From CAKVOD01 sp964489405 (GTDB taxonomy: Bacteria > Bacillota > Clostridia > Christensenellales > UBA1242): a stretch of DNA of 16,104 nt. Shown here one piece after another: positions 1 to 6,741 of the stretch. Each line of letters begins with the position of its first letter. Positions within the stretch are counted from its first letter, which is position 1. The position numbers and the translations under genes are program-made. A model generated the notes under the pieces. The model saw nothing but the letters and a program-made list of their open reading frames with translations. It was not told the DNA's origin and did not search any database. The stretch spans positions 1-16,104 of the forward strand of contig CAZAYL010000024.1 in NCBI GenBank assembly GCA_964489405.1, in the 5' to 3' direction.

Positions 1-158
1 TCAACTTAACATACTTTTATTATACCCATTTTTTTATTTTTAGTCAAACGTTTTTTGATATGTTTTCAGTTTTTTTTATAAAAATTTATATTTTTTGACA
101 TTTTTTTAGTTTTAAATTTAACTTATGTGCATTTTTCTGATTTTTTTTAAAAAAAAAG

Positions 159-187
159 ATGACAAAAAATTTTTTTTATGCTATTAT
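159..187 (+). promoter_or_regulatory. Sigma-A promoter of cvpA
   Basis: The -35 ATGACA (159-164) is separated by 17 bp from the -10 TATTAT (182-187), with a TG one base before the -10 (extended -10). The predicted transcript starts near 194, just before the Shine-Dalgarno AAAGGAGAG (195-203). The DNA before it (1-158) is extremely AT-rich with T-tracts and holds no gene. A second weaker TTGACA lies at 95-100. Confidence 0.6.
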
Positions 188-209
188 ATGTAATAAAGGA
201 GAGTATTTA

Positions 210-917
210 ATGTTTTGGATTGATATTGTCTTTATTGTTCTCATCATCATTTTCGCTCTTTGGGGACTTAAACAAGGCTTTTTGGCGTCTCTTATTTCAT
301 TAGTTGGAATAGCGCTTTCTGTCGTCCTTGCAGTTTGGTTGGCTCCTATGTTCGGAAGCTTCTTGGATAATTTATTTGGCGGTGGAATATCAAAGATGTT
401 TACTGACACGATGACGGGAGTTGTATCAAACTTTGGGGCTCCTGATTACGAAGTAACGGAAGCAACTAAGGCGTCGACTTTGATTGAGGGCTTTAATATT
501 AGTGGGATACTTAAATCTTTGCTCTTAATTATGCTTGGGAGTAAAACTATTGCTAGTGGACAAAATGTTCAAGAGTGGTTTTCGAGTCAACTTGGTGGGT
601 TGTTGACGACTGTATGCTCGGCGGTGCTGTTATTCTTGCTTATTAGGATTGCTCTTGCTCTACTTGGGAAATTGTTTGACAAGATTACTGAGAACCGTGC
701 GATCAATGGGCTTGATAGAGTTTTGGGTCTTGCATTTGGCGCACTTAAGGGACTTATTTATGTTGGCTTTGCCATTGCGATCATCAACCTGCTTTGTGTA
801 GTTCCGTCGATTAATGACTTTGTTACGAAGTGGCTTGACAAGACTACGCTACTTAATGATTATGCTAAGTGGGTATTTGAATTGCTGGATAATTTTACGG
901 GGAAATATAATCTATAA
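210..917 (+). CDS. cvpA: CvpA family membrane protein
   Basis: This 235-residue integral membrane protein matches the CvpA family (named for colicin V production in Escherichia coli; its role in Gram-positives is poorly defined and linked to the envelope). Predicted membrane segments lie at about 4-20, 24-45, 130-153 and 176-198. The second half carries the family-type stretch NGLDRVLGLAFGALKG (residues 166-181) just before the last helix. A longer reading frame begins at 159, but that codon falls in the -35 box. The ATG at 210 follows AAAGGAGAG by six bases, so 210 is chosen. The gene stands alone and ends in a terminator shared with the convergent DivIVA-domain gene. Family assignment is fairly sure; the cellular role is not readable from sequence. 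Confidence 0.85.
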   Translation: MFWIDIVFIVLIIIFALWGLKQGFLASLISLVGIALSVVLAVWLAPMFGSFLDNLFGGGISKMFTDTMTGVVSNFGAPDYEVTEATKASTLIEGFNISGILKSLLLIMLGSKTIASGQNVQEWFSSQLGGLLTTVCSAVLLFLLIRIALALLGKLFDKITENRAINGLDRVLGLAFGALKGLIYVGFAIAIINLLCVVPSINDFVTKWLDKTTLLNDYAKWVFELLDNFTGKYNL

Positions 918-931
918 TGAATTTTAGTACT

Positions 932-978
932 AAAAACAAAAGAGAGTTACGTATGCTGTGTAACTCTTTTTTTGTTTT
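932..978. terminator. Bidirectional terminator between cvpA and the DivIVA-domain gene
   Basis: The stem AGAGTTAC (943-950) pairs with GTAACTCT (960-967) around a 9-nt loop. An A-tract on the left and a T-tract on the right extend the pairing and give a U-run on either strand. It sits between two convergent stop codons, so it can serve both genes. Confidence 0.85.
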
Positions 979-986
979 ACATAGAA

Positions 987-1862
987 TTAATCGTCAAGAT
1001 TAAATGATTTCATAATTTCTTTCAAGTCTTCTTTGGGCTTCAACGCTTCTAGCATATCGAAATGGCTATCGTTGGAGTCTGTTGCTTGTGATTTATTAAG
1101 GCTTTGCTCTAAGGCGTCGAGATATTTTGATTTCTTTTCGGGGGAGATTTGAGCTTCTTTATGGCTAGATTTGTATTGAAAATTGTCAAAATCTTCGAAT
1201 TCACTTTTCAAAAACTTTTCAAATTCCCCTTCGTTATCGGGTTGTTTTTGCTGGGGAATTGAATTTGTTTGCTTGTATTCATCCTTAGGTTTGTCATAAG
1301 AGTCTATTCTTCTAACTGTGGTAGGTTCACTGGCAATGTTTGTTTTAGTGATGTCGATATTGGAATTTTTACCCCACATTCTAGATAGTAGGGTCTTTGC
1401 GTAGACTTTCTCTGCGGTATTATGCACGTTGCTTGGCATTTGTGAAATTTCTTTCTCTTTTTGCAAAATTTTATTTAGGGCTTCTTGAAATTCGTTAAAC
1501 AAAGTTGATATACCACTCATTTTATTTATGTTAGGATATAGCGCACATATTTCGTTAAGTATATTGCTCCATTTCTTATAAAGAACTTTTACTCTTTTTA
1601 TCTCAAGTTCATAGACAGTTTTTGCGCTAGACTCAATTTCTTTTGCGGTTTCAACTGCGACAACAAGTGCGTTTGATATTTGGTCATCTTTACTTTTGTA
1701 TGTATCTAAATCAAGTTTAGATTGCATAAGTTCCGCTTGAATTTGCAATTTTTCTTGATTTAATCTTTCTATTTGTTGTTCATATCGTGAGCTTAAGTCG
1801 AATAAATATTTGTCGACTTCTTTTTTGTTGTATCCTTTTCGCTCTAATTCAAAATTATTCAT
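987..1862 (-). CDS. DivIVA-domain coiled-coil protein
   Basis: This 291-residue soluble protein starts with a DivIVA-type N-terminus: F4, then GYNKKEVDKYL at residues 10-20, followed by a heptad-like coiled coil to about residue 60. DivIVA proteins bind negatively curved membrane at poles and septa and recruit partners for division, growth or chromosome anchoring. A further helical region runs to about 150. The last 130 residues are polar, rich in K, E, S, Q and D, and probably disordered. It is longer than Bacillus DivIVA (about 164 residues), so it is a DivIVA-domain relative rather than a sure orthologue. AAAGGAG precedes the ATG. It is the last gene of a minus-strand run with lgt and the small membrane protein, and ends at the shared terminator. 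Confidence 0.75.
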   Translation of the reverse strand: MNNFELERKGYNKKEVDKYLFDLSSRYEQQIERLNQEKLQIQAELMQSKLDLDTYKSKDDQISNALVVAVETAKEIESSAKTVYELEIKRVKVLYKKWSNILNEICALYPNINKMSGISTLFNEFQEALNKILQKEKEISQMPSNVHNTAEKVYAKTLLSRMWGKNSNIDITKTNIASEPTTVRRIDSYDKPKDEYKQTNSIPQQKQPDNEGEFEKFLKSEFEDFDNFQYKSSHKEAQISPEKKSKYLDALEQSLNKSQATDSNDSHFDMLEALKPKEDLKEIMKSFNLDD

Positions 1863-1880
1863 TAGCTTCTCCTTTTGTTA

Positions 1881-2285
1881 CTAAAAAGCGTATCCAATAC
1901 AGCTAATTGCGGTCAAAATAATTGTGCAACAAAAAGCTTTTAGGTATAACTTATTTTTAAAAATCAAATATGTTGTCAACAAACTGATTGCAATTCCAAA
2001 AAGGAATGCGGGCAACATATAGTAAAATTTTATTACAACGGCTTGTTTGACTGCGAACATTCCACCGAGTAAAATGAGGGCAAGTCCAGAAAAAATAGAT
2101 GAGTCACTATAAAATAAAATTCCGCGCATCAATACCAATATACCCATCATTACAAGAAATATCGGAAACCAATATTCTTCAATAAACACAAAGCCTTTTA
2201 CACCACAAATGTTTAACGTAAAACACAATAAGTATAAAAATATGATTGCGACAAAAACAATATTATAAATTTGAATTTTCTTCAT
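1881..2285 (-). CDS. Small four-helix membrane protein, unknown function
   Basis: I do not recognise a named family with confidence. The 134 residues form about four hydrophobic segments (roughly 8-28, 38-56, 64-82 and 88-108), plus a hydrophobic C-terminus at 116-134. The stretch EEYWFPIFLVMMGILVLMRG loosely resembles the short membrane modules of LiaF/DUF5668-type proteins, which is only a hint. The ATG at 2285 follows AAAGGAC and lies inside the 3' end of lgt: the reading frames overlap by 23 bp, pointing to translational coupling with lgt. The DivIVA-domain gene follows 18 bp downstream, so the three genes very likely share one transcript. Confidence 0.6.
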   Translation of the reverse strand: MKKIQIYNIVFVAIIFLYLLCFTLNICGVKGFVFIEEYWFPIFLVMMGILVLMRGILFYSDSSIFSGLALILLGGMFAVKQAVVIKFYYMLPAFLFGIAISLLTTYLIFKNKLYLKAFCCTIILTAISCIGYAF

Positions 2286-3273
2286 TTTGATTGTCCTTTA
2301 ATTCTTTGATATTTGTAATCTCAACATTCTGTTTGGGAAAAGAATTTTCTTCATTTTTGAGATTATCAAAAACACAGACATTATTTGCATTTGTCATACT
2401 TACATCGAGATTACTAGGTATTTCTTTTTTGTCTTTGGAGCGCGCATTTGTGGATATTGGGGTTAGTTCTGGTTGTATCCCTGTCGATACTTTTGCCTTC
2501 TTATGTGCGGAAATCAGTACAATCGATAGAATAATAAGCCCTGCTACCACAAATACAACACTGACGACTTGAGATACAGGTATTTTTGTGCCTGAAATGA
2601 ACAAAATTTCACTTTCTTCGCGCATACCTTCAAGGATAAATCTTTCAAGCCCATAATAAATCAAATACACACTTGTAACTATTCCATATGATTTTGTTCT
2701 ACTAAATAAATACATCAAAAGTATAAAACCGATTAGGCACAACATACTTTCGTAAAAAAACATTGCATAATGCCATTCGCCGAGTTTTTCTATATATACT
2801 GCTAGTGGAAACCATTGCTGAGCTGTACTTGTAACAACTTGACCGTACACTTCTTGATTGGCGAAATTCCCCCATCTGCCGATTGCTTGGGCAATAATCA
2901 AACTTGGGGCGACGATGTCTGTGATTTGTAAAAGATTTTTGTTCTTTATAATTGAATATAGAATAAGACCTATAAGCCCGCCGATGATACCCCCGTAAAT
3001 TGCCATTCCACCATTCCAAATTGCAATTGCTTCTTGAAAGGTGTATGACTGCCCCGAAAAGATGATGTAATATATTCTTGCTCCTATTATTGCAAGCGGG
3101 AAACACCATAACAAAAGTTCATATGGAAAATCTTTGCTATATTTTTTGAGATTTGCATTGTGGCACGCTATCAAAACAGCGACAAGGACACCTGTCGCTA
3201 TGATGATGCCGTACCACTTAATTGTTAAACTTCCTAGTGTGAAGGCTACTCCAACTTCAAGCAAATTTGGCAT
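2263..3273 (-). CDS. lgt: Prolipoprotein diacylglyceryl transferase
   Basis: Lgt transfers diacylglycerol from phosphatidylglycerol to the lipobox cysteine of prolipoproteins in the cytoplasmic membrane, the first step of lipoprotein maturation. The Lgt signature is present as GRWGNFANQEVYG (residues 132-144), with the essential arginine R133. A second conserved arginine lies in YGLERFILEGMRE (207-219, R211). The WNGGMAIYGG segment (86-95) matches the HGG region, with Tyr at the His position, as I recall from some Firmicutes. At least seven hydrophobic segments span 1-256. Residues from about 257 to 336 form a polar Asn/Ser/Lys-rich cytoplasmic tail not needed for the fold; many Lgt proteins end near 260-290. 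CGGAG precedes the ATG. PgsA, which supplies its lipid substrate, and a predicted lipoprotein client are also in this window. Confidence 0.95.
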   Translation of the reverse strand: MPNLLEVGVAFTLGSLTIKWYGIIIATGVLVAVLIACHNANLKKYSKDFPYELLLWCFPLAIIGARIYYIIFSGQSYTFQEAIAIWNGGMAIYGGIIGGLIGLILYSIIKNKNLLQITDIVAPSLIIAQAIGRWGNFANQEVYGQVVTSTAQQWFPLAVYIEKLGEWHYAMFFYESMLCLIGFILLMYLFSRTKSYGIVTSVYLIYYGLERFILEGMREESEILFISGTKIPVSQVVSVVFVVAGLIILSIVLISAHKKAKVSTGIQPELTPISTNARSKDKKEIPSNLDVSMTNANNVCVFDNLKNEENSFPKQNVEITNIKELKDNQNEENSNL

Positions 3274-3294
3274 TGTTATTCTCCGTTGTTTGAT

Positions 3295-3323
3295 ATTATA
3301 TCATATTTAGTACGAAATATCAA
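3295..3323 (-). promoter_or_regulatory. Sigma-A promoter of lgt
   Basis: Read on the minus strand, TTGATA (3323-3318) and TATAAT (3300-3295) are 17 bp apart, with predicted start about 15 bp before the lgt ATG at 3273. It lies in the 63-bp gap after the SSB-like gene, so lgt and its followers can be transcribed separately from the upstream pair. Confidence 0.6.
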
Positions 3324-3336
3324 ACTAAATACATTG

Positions 3337-3993
3337 TCAAGAAACAAAAACTTTGGTTTCGTTGACATCTTCTACATTCGGGCTGAGTGCAATTTTACTT
3401 ATTGAAATTTCATAGGCGACTTTGTTTTCGATTGTGTTGTCGTCCAATTTTTTTTGATATTCACGACTTTGGATGCGTCCTTGTAGAATAACTTTCTCGC
3501 CGATTTCAATTGACTTAACAAATCTAGCGTTGCGACCCCAAGCAATACAAGGGATGTAATCTGATTTATTATATGCTCGGTTTACAGCAAGCAAAACATC
3601 GGATATTTCGCGATTGAATGGCGTTGTTCGATATATTGGTTCCTTGCATACGTAACCTGATAACTCAATAATATTTGACGGAGCATTTTCGACTTTGGGG
3701 ATAATTTCGCGCACAAAAATTGTTAAGGCTAATTTGCTTTTGCCATCTTGTTGTTTGTTGTAACTTCTAAATTGCCCTTTCAATGCAATAAAATCACCTA
3801 ATTTTATGTTTTCTTCTTTTAGTATGCGTTCTGAAATTGTGATTGGCAGAATGTCACACTGTGATGAAAGTCGCTCGACTTTTAAAAACATATCGTAAAA
3901 CCCTTCGCCATAAACTTCGTGGCTGAATACTGCTTCGCTTACTATTTCTCCGTAAACATAAACTTTGTTGTTGTTCATTTGTTCATAATTCAT
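3337..3993 (-). CDS. SSB-like protein with two OB folds
   Basis: This 218-residue protein reads as two successive OB-fold domains of the single-strand DNA-binding type, about residues 10-100 and 107-205. The second is the more SSB-like: SGYVCKEPIYRT, then LLAVNRAYNKSDYIPCIAWG, then GEKVILQGRIQSREY (about 112-179), matching the order of SSB strands. Typical SSB has one OB fold and an acidic tail ending in a DDxPF-type tip. Here the tip is missing (it ends ETKVFVS), so it is unlikely to be the main replicative SSB. The frame opens further upstream at 4062, inside the preceding gene. GGAGGG followed six bases later by ATG fixes the start at 3993. It follows the deacetylase by 22 bp in the same direction. 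Confidence 0.7.
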   Translation of the reverse strand: MNYEQMNNNKVYVYGEIVSEAVFSHEVYGEGFYDMFLKVERLSSQCDILPITISERILKEENIKLGDFIALKGQFRSYNKQQDGKSKLALTIFVREIIPKVENAPSNIIELSGYVCKEPIYRTTPFNREISDVLLAVNRAYNKSDYIPCIAWGRNARFVKSIEIGEKVILQGRIQSREYQKKLDDNTIENKVAYEISISKIALSPNVEDVNETKVFVS

Positions 3994-4015
3994 TATTATT
4001 CCCTCCATATGTACA

Positions 4016-4783
4016 TTATGAATTTTTAATTTGTATTCCCTGACTATTGATTGAGTAATCATCTTGATATATAAGTTCCCCTATACTTGCAACTTCAAAC
4101 CCTTTCTTTTGCAATCTGTCAAGAACTATAGGTAATGCGTCTAAAATATGTTCAGAATTATTGTGGCAAAGAATAATACTGCCTTTTTTTGCTCCATTTA
4201 TAATTCTTAGCGAAATTTGTTCGGCGGTTAAACCTTTCCAATCGAGTGAATCGACATCCCATTGAATTGTTTTTAAATTTAAATCATCTGCTACGGATAT
4301 TAAATCATTGTTATATGATCCGTATGGTGCTCTAAACAATTTTACATCTTTGTTAGTGATATCTTTGATTTTTTGGATACTTGTTTCAAGTTCAAATTTC
4401 ATTCCGTCTTTATCTAGTTTACACATATCGGGATGAGTATTTGAGTGCGTTCCTATTTCAAATCCATTTTCGTCGATTTTTCTCACAATATCGCCATATT
4501 TATCGACCCAAAAGCCGACTAGAAAAAATGTTGCATTTACATTGTATTCTTTACAAATGCTCATAATTTTTTCCGTTTTGTCTGCTCCCCATGCTGCATC
4601 AAATGAAATTGCCACTTTATTCTCTTGTGTTTGTACGCTATAAATTGGAACTTTTCTAATTGATTGTCCCAAATACACTCCTGCTACTGTGCTTCCGTCA
4701 AAATTTAGACACAATAGCGCCAACAATACAAAAGCCAAAAATAGTTTCTTGATACTATTTAGTCTAAAAACTATGAATTTCAT
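4016..4783 (-). CDS. Polysaccharide deacetylase, PdaB-like, membrane-anchored
   Basis: This 255-residue NodB-domain enzyme (carbohydrate esterase family 4) removes N-acetyl groups from amino sugars, probably peptidoglycan. An N-terminal membrane anchor or signal spans about 12-35. Visible motifs: SFDAAWGAD (60-68) in place of the usual TFDDG, with catalytic D62; zinc-binding HSNTH (113-117, H113 and H117); RAPYGSYN (151-158); DVDSLDW (166-172); LCHN (205-208, H207). Replacement of the second Asp of TFDDG by a small residue before W is what I recall for PdaB-type sporulation deacetylases, so a spore-cortex role is plausible but inferred. GAGGTG precedes the ATG. It heads the minus-strand run and is divergent from the ABC importer operon. 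Confidence 0.85.
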   Translation of the reverse strand: MKFIVFRLNSIKKLFLAFVLLALLCLNFDGSTVAGVYLGQSIRKVPIYSVQTQENKVAISFDAAWGADKTEKIMSICKEYNVNATFFLVGFWVDKYGDIVRKIDENGFEIGTHSNTHPDMCKLDKDGMKFELETSIQKIKDITNKDVKLFRAPYGSYNNDLISVADDLNLKTIQWDVDSLDWKGLTAEQISLRIINGAKKGSIILCHNNSEHILDALPIVLDRLQKKGFEVASIGELIYQDDYSINSQGIQIKNS

Positions 4784-4852
4784 TGTTGCACCTCAATTAT
4801 AAAAGAAATAAATTTGAAAATTTTGAAAGATTTTGTCGAAAAATGGCATATA

Positions 4853-4882
4853 TTGACAAAAAACTTTTTATTTGCGTAATAA
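4853..4882 (+). promoter_or_regulatory. Probable promoter of the ABC importer operon
   Basis: A perfect -35 TTGACA (4853-4858) is followed after 18 bp by a -10 TAATAA (4877-4882). A start near 4889 would give a leader of about 148 nt before the ATG at 5037. That is long for this window, where other leaders are 10-35 nt. The leader contains the hairpin at 4972-5011. Confidence 0.5.
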
Positions 4883-4971
4883 TATTCTCTAATTAATATG
4901 CATTTATTAAAAAAAATAGAACTTTTAAAATAAAAGTGGTACAGAAAAAGGATAATGTGAATAATATGTAA

Positions 4972-5011
4972 TAGGTTCTTTGCTTTATTCCCTACTATTG
5001 CAAAGAACCTA
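4972..5011 (+). promoter_or_regulatory. Perfect 12-bp hairpin in the ABC importer leader
   Basis: TAGGTTCTTTGC (4972-4983) is exactly complementary to GCAAAGAACCTA (5000-5011), with the 16-nt loop TTTATTCCCTACTATT. Only a short T4 follows (AACTTTTGAC), so as a terminator it is weak. It ends 25 bp before the ATG and 13 bp before the AAGGA ribosome site. It may be an attenuator, an operator or a translation-control element. A smaller hairpin, ACTTTTA-AAA-TAAAAGT, lies upstream at 4921-4937. I see no TPP, guanidine or preQ1 riboswitch consensus. Confidence 0.6.
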
Positions 5012-5036
5012 ACTTTTGACAGACAAGGATAAACTG

Positions 5037-5774
5037 ATGAGCATACTAAAGCTTACTAATGTGAGTTTAAATTACCATTCAAAAAAAGGCGAAACCCCAG
5101 CATTAAAAAACATCACATTTGAAGTAAATGAAAATGAATTTATTGCTATTGTTGGGCCAAGTGGATGTGGGAAAACTACAATTTTGTCCCTTATATCTGG
5201 ACTACTCAAGCCCAGTGGAGGCAAAATTGAAATGTTCAATAATAATCAAATAGGCTATATGTTTCAACGCGACCATCTCTTTGAATGGCGCACAATTTGG
5301 CATAATGTAATACTTGGATTGGAAATTCAAAAGAAAAAAGACAAAAATATTTTTGGATACATTGAATTGTTATTAAAAAAATATGGACTATATGAATTCA
5401 AAGATAAATTTCCACGTGAACTTTCTGGAGGAATGCGACAACGCGTTGCATTAATACGGACACTTGCACTCAATCCACAAATTTTGTTGCTCGATGAACC
5501 GTTTTCGGCGCTTGATTATCAAACTCGATTGAATGTTTGTGATGATGTTGCAAATATAATTGCTTGCGAAAAGAAAACTGCAGTATTAGTTACGCACGAT
5601 ATTTCCGAAGCAATTTCTATGGCGGATAAAATTGTTATTTTAACCCCACGTCCTTCAAGTGTTAAAAAAATATTGTCAATTAACTTAAAACATTATGGCT
5701 CCCCTTTTCGCAGACGTGAATGCCGTGAATTTTCACTGCTCTTTGACGAAGTTTGGAAAGATTTGGAGAATTAG
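5037..5774 (+). CDS. ABC importer ATPase, SsuB/TauB type
   Basis: This 245-residue nucleotide-binding subunit powers a small-molecule importer of the nitrate/sulfonate/taurine/HMP class from the cytoplasmic face. All ABC motifs are intact: Walker A GPSGCGKTT (40-48), Q-loop Q77 in YMFQRDHLFEWRT, signature LSGGMRQR (129-136), Walker B ILLLDEP (149-155) and switch H187. The Q-loop context (F-Q-x-x-x-L-x-x-W) is typical of SsuB/TauB-like ATPases. The frame opens at a TTG at 5016, but ATG 5037 with AAGGA seven bases before is preferred. The permease begins three bases after the stop. The substrate cannot be read from the ATPase; the class imports sulfonates, nitrate, or thiamine precursors and other aromatic rings. 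Confidence 0.9.
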   Translation: MSILKLTNVSLNYHSKKGETPALKNITFEVNENEFIAIVGPSGCGKTTILSLISGLLKPSGGKIEMFNNNQIGYMFQRDHLFEWRTIWHNVILGLEIQKKKDKNIFGYIELLLKKYGLYEFKDKFPRELSGGMRQRVALIRTLALNPQILLLDEPFSALDYQTRLNVCDDVANIIACEKKTAVLVTHDISEAISMADKIVILTPRPSSVKKILSINLKHYGSPFRRRECREFSLLFDEVWKDLEN

Positions 5775-5777
5775 CAA

Positions 5778-6590
5778 ATGAGAAAAGTTGAAGAATATTA
5801 TTCAAATGAACATAAAAAATATTTAAAAAAACTGAAAAATAAAGTATTCATTGTCAAGGGAAGTCAAGTTGCCCTATTGGTAATCTTTATTGGATTTTGG
5901 GAATTACTTGCACAGATTGGGGTAATAAATTCATTTATAACAAGTTCGCCGTCAAAAATTGTAAAAACACTTGGAGAACTTTGGGCAAGTGGAGAATTAT
6001 TCACTCATATGGGCATAACATTATTTGAAACAATAATTGGTTTTTTGCTTGCTTCTATTCTAGGAACTATCTTTGCAATTGGGTTGTGGTGGAGCGAAAC
6101 AATAAGAAAAATTTTAGAACCTTATATTGTTGTTTTGAATAGTCTTCCCAAAATTGCACTTGGTCCACTCATCATAATTTGGGTTGGAGCAGGAACAAAT
6201 GCAATTGTTACAATTTGCATACTAATTTGTATAATTATCACAATTATAACGATGCTAAATGCCTTTCTTTCTTGCGACAATGATAAATTGCTTTTGATGA
6301 AGTCAATGGGAGCAAATAAATTTACGATTTTGACAAAATTGATTTTGCCGTATTCCACACCGTACTTTATTTCAATGTTAAAAATTAATGTAGGAATGAG
6401 TTGGGTTGGTTCAATCATTGGAGAATACTTGTCAAGTAAAGCGGGACTTGGTTATTTAATTGTGTATGGCTCACAAGTATTTAGGCTAGACCTTGTAATG
6501 ACAAGCACAGTTCTATTGTGCATACTTGCAAGTTTGATGTACTTTGCCATTGCACTACTTGAGAAATACTATAATAAGAAACATAGATAA
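5778..6590 (+). CDS. ABC importer permease, SsuC/TauC type
   Basis: This 270-residue membrane subunit of the same importer belongs to the BPD_transp_1 (binding-protein-dependent) family. It has a cytoplasmic, lysine-rich N-terminus (1-28), then about six membrane segments, near 29-48, 78-104, 115-137, 140-162, 192-215 and 240-262. The EAA-type loop that docks on the ATPase is recognisable as MKSMGANKFTILTKLILP (174-191), with the conserved G178. The stretch NSLPKIALGPLIIIWVGAG (121-139) is characteristic of the SsuC/TauC/ThiX group. ATG follows the ATPase stop by three bases, with TGGAG inside the upstream gene, so the two are translationally linked. The operon ends here with a strong terminator and no binding-protein gene follows. 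Confidence 0.9.
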   Translation: MRKVEEYYSNEHKKYLKKLKNKVFIVKGSQVALLVIFIGFWELLAQIGVINSFITSSPSKIVKTLGELWASGELFTHMGITLFETIIGFLLASILGTIFAIGLWWSETIRKILEPYIVVLNSLPKIALGPLIIIWVGAGTNAIVTICILICIIITIITMLNAFLSCDNDKLLLMKSMGANKFTILTKLILPYSTPYFISMLKINVGMSWVGSIIGEYLSSKAGLGYLIVYGSQVFRLDLVMTSTVLLCILASLMYFAIALLEKYYNKKHR

Positions 6591-6629
6591 AGTTATACAA
6601 AATGTGCAATGTCAAAACTAAGACCGCTT

Positions 6630-6690
6630 AAAAAGTCACGGACTAATAGTTTTTCGCAAAAAGAACTATTATGTTACGTGACTTTTTTTA
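6630..6690 (+). terminator. Terminator of the ABC importer operon
   Basis: The outer stem AAAAAGTCACG (6630-6640) pairs with CGTGACTTTTT (6677-6687). An inner stem (about 6644-6654 with 6661-6671) closes on a CGCAAA loop. A run of seven T ends at 6689. The two-tier structure is unusually long but clearly Rho-independent for the + strand. Confidence 0.85.
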
Positions 6691-6719
6691 AAAAATACTT
6701 GCAACTCAATGCAAGTATT
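6690..6719 (-). terminator. Terminator of the dehydrogenase gene
   Basis: On the minus strand, AATACTTGCA (6719-6710) pairs with TGCAAGTATT (6703-6694) around a 6-nt loop, followed by six T (6695-6690). It abuts the opposing importer terminator, so the convergent units are separated back to back. Confidence 0.85.
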
Positions 6720-6741
6720 CAAACATAAATATTTTACTAAT

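Noticed and set aside
159..209. Longer start for cvpA
   Set aside because: The 159 codon lies in the -35 box of the promoter and has no ribosome site; 210 has AAAGGAGAG at proper spacing.
2702..3109. Open frame of 135 codons on the minus strand within lgt
   Set aside because: It is an alternate frame of lgt, whose own frame carries the full family signature.
5016..5036. TTG start of the ABC ATPase at 5016
   Set aside because: It follows the leader hairpin directly and has no ribosome site; the ATG at 5037 has AAGGA and gives the usual N-terminus.
4889..5036. TPP riboswitch in the importer leader
   Set aside because: The CUGAGA and ACCUGAUC-type conserved blocks are absent; only simple hairpins are seen.
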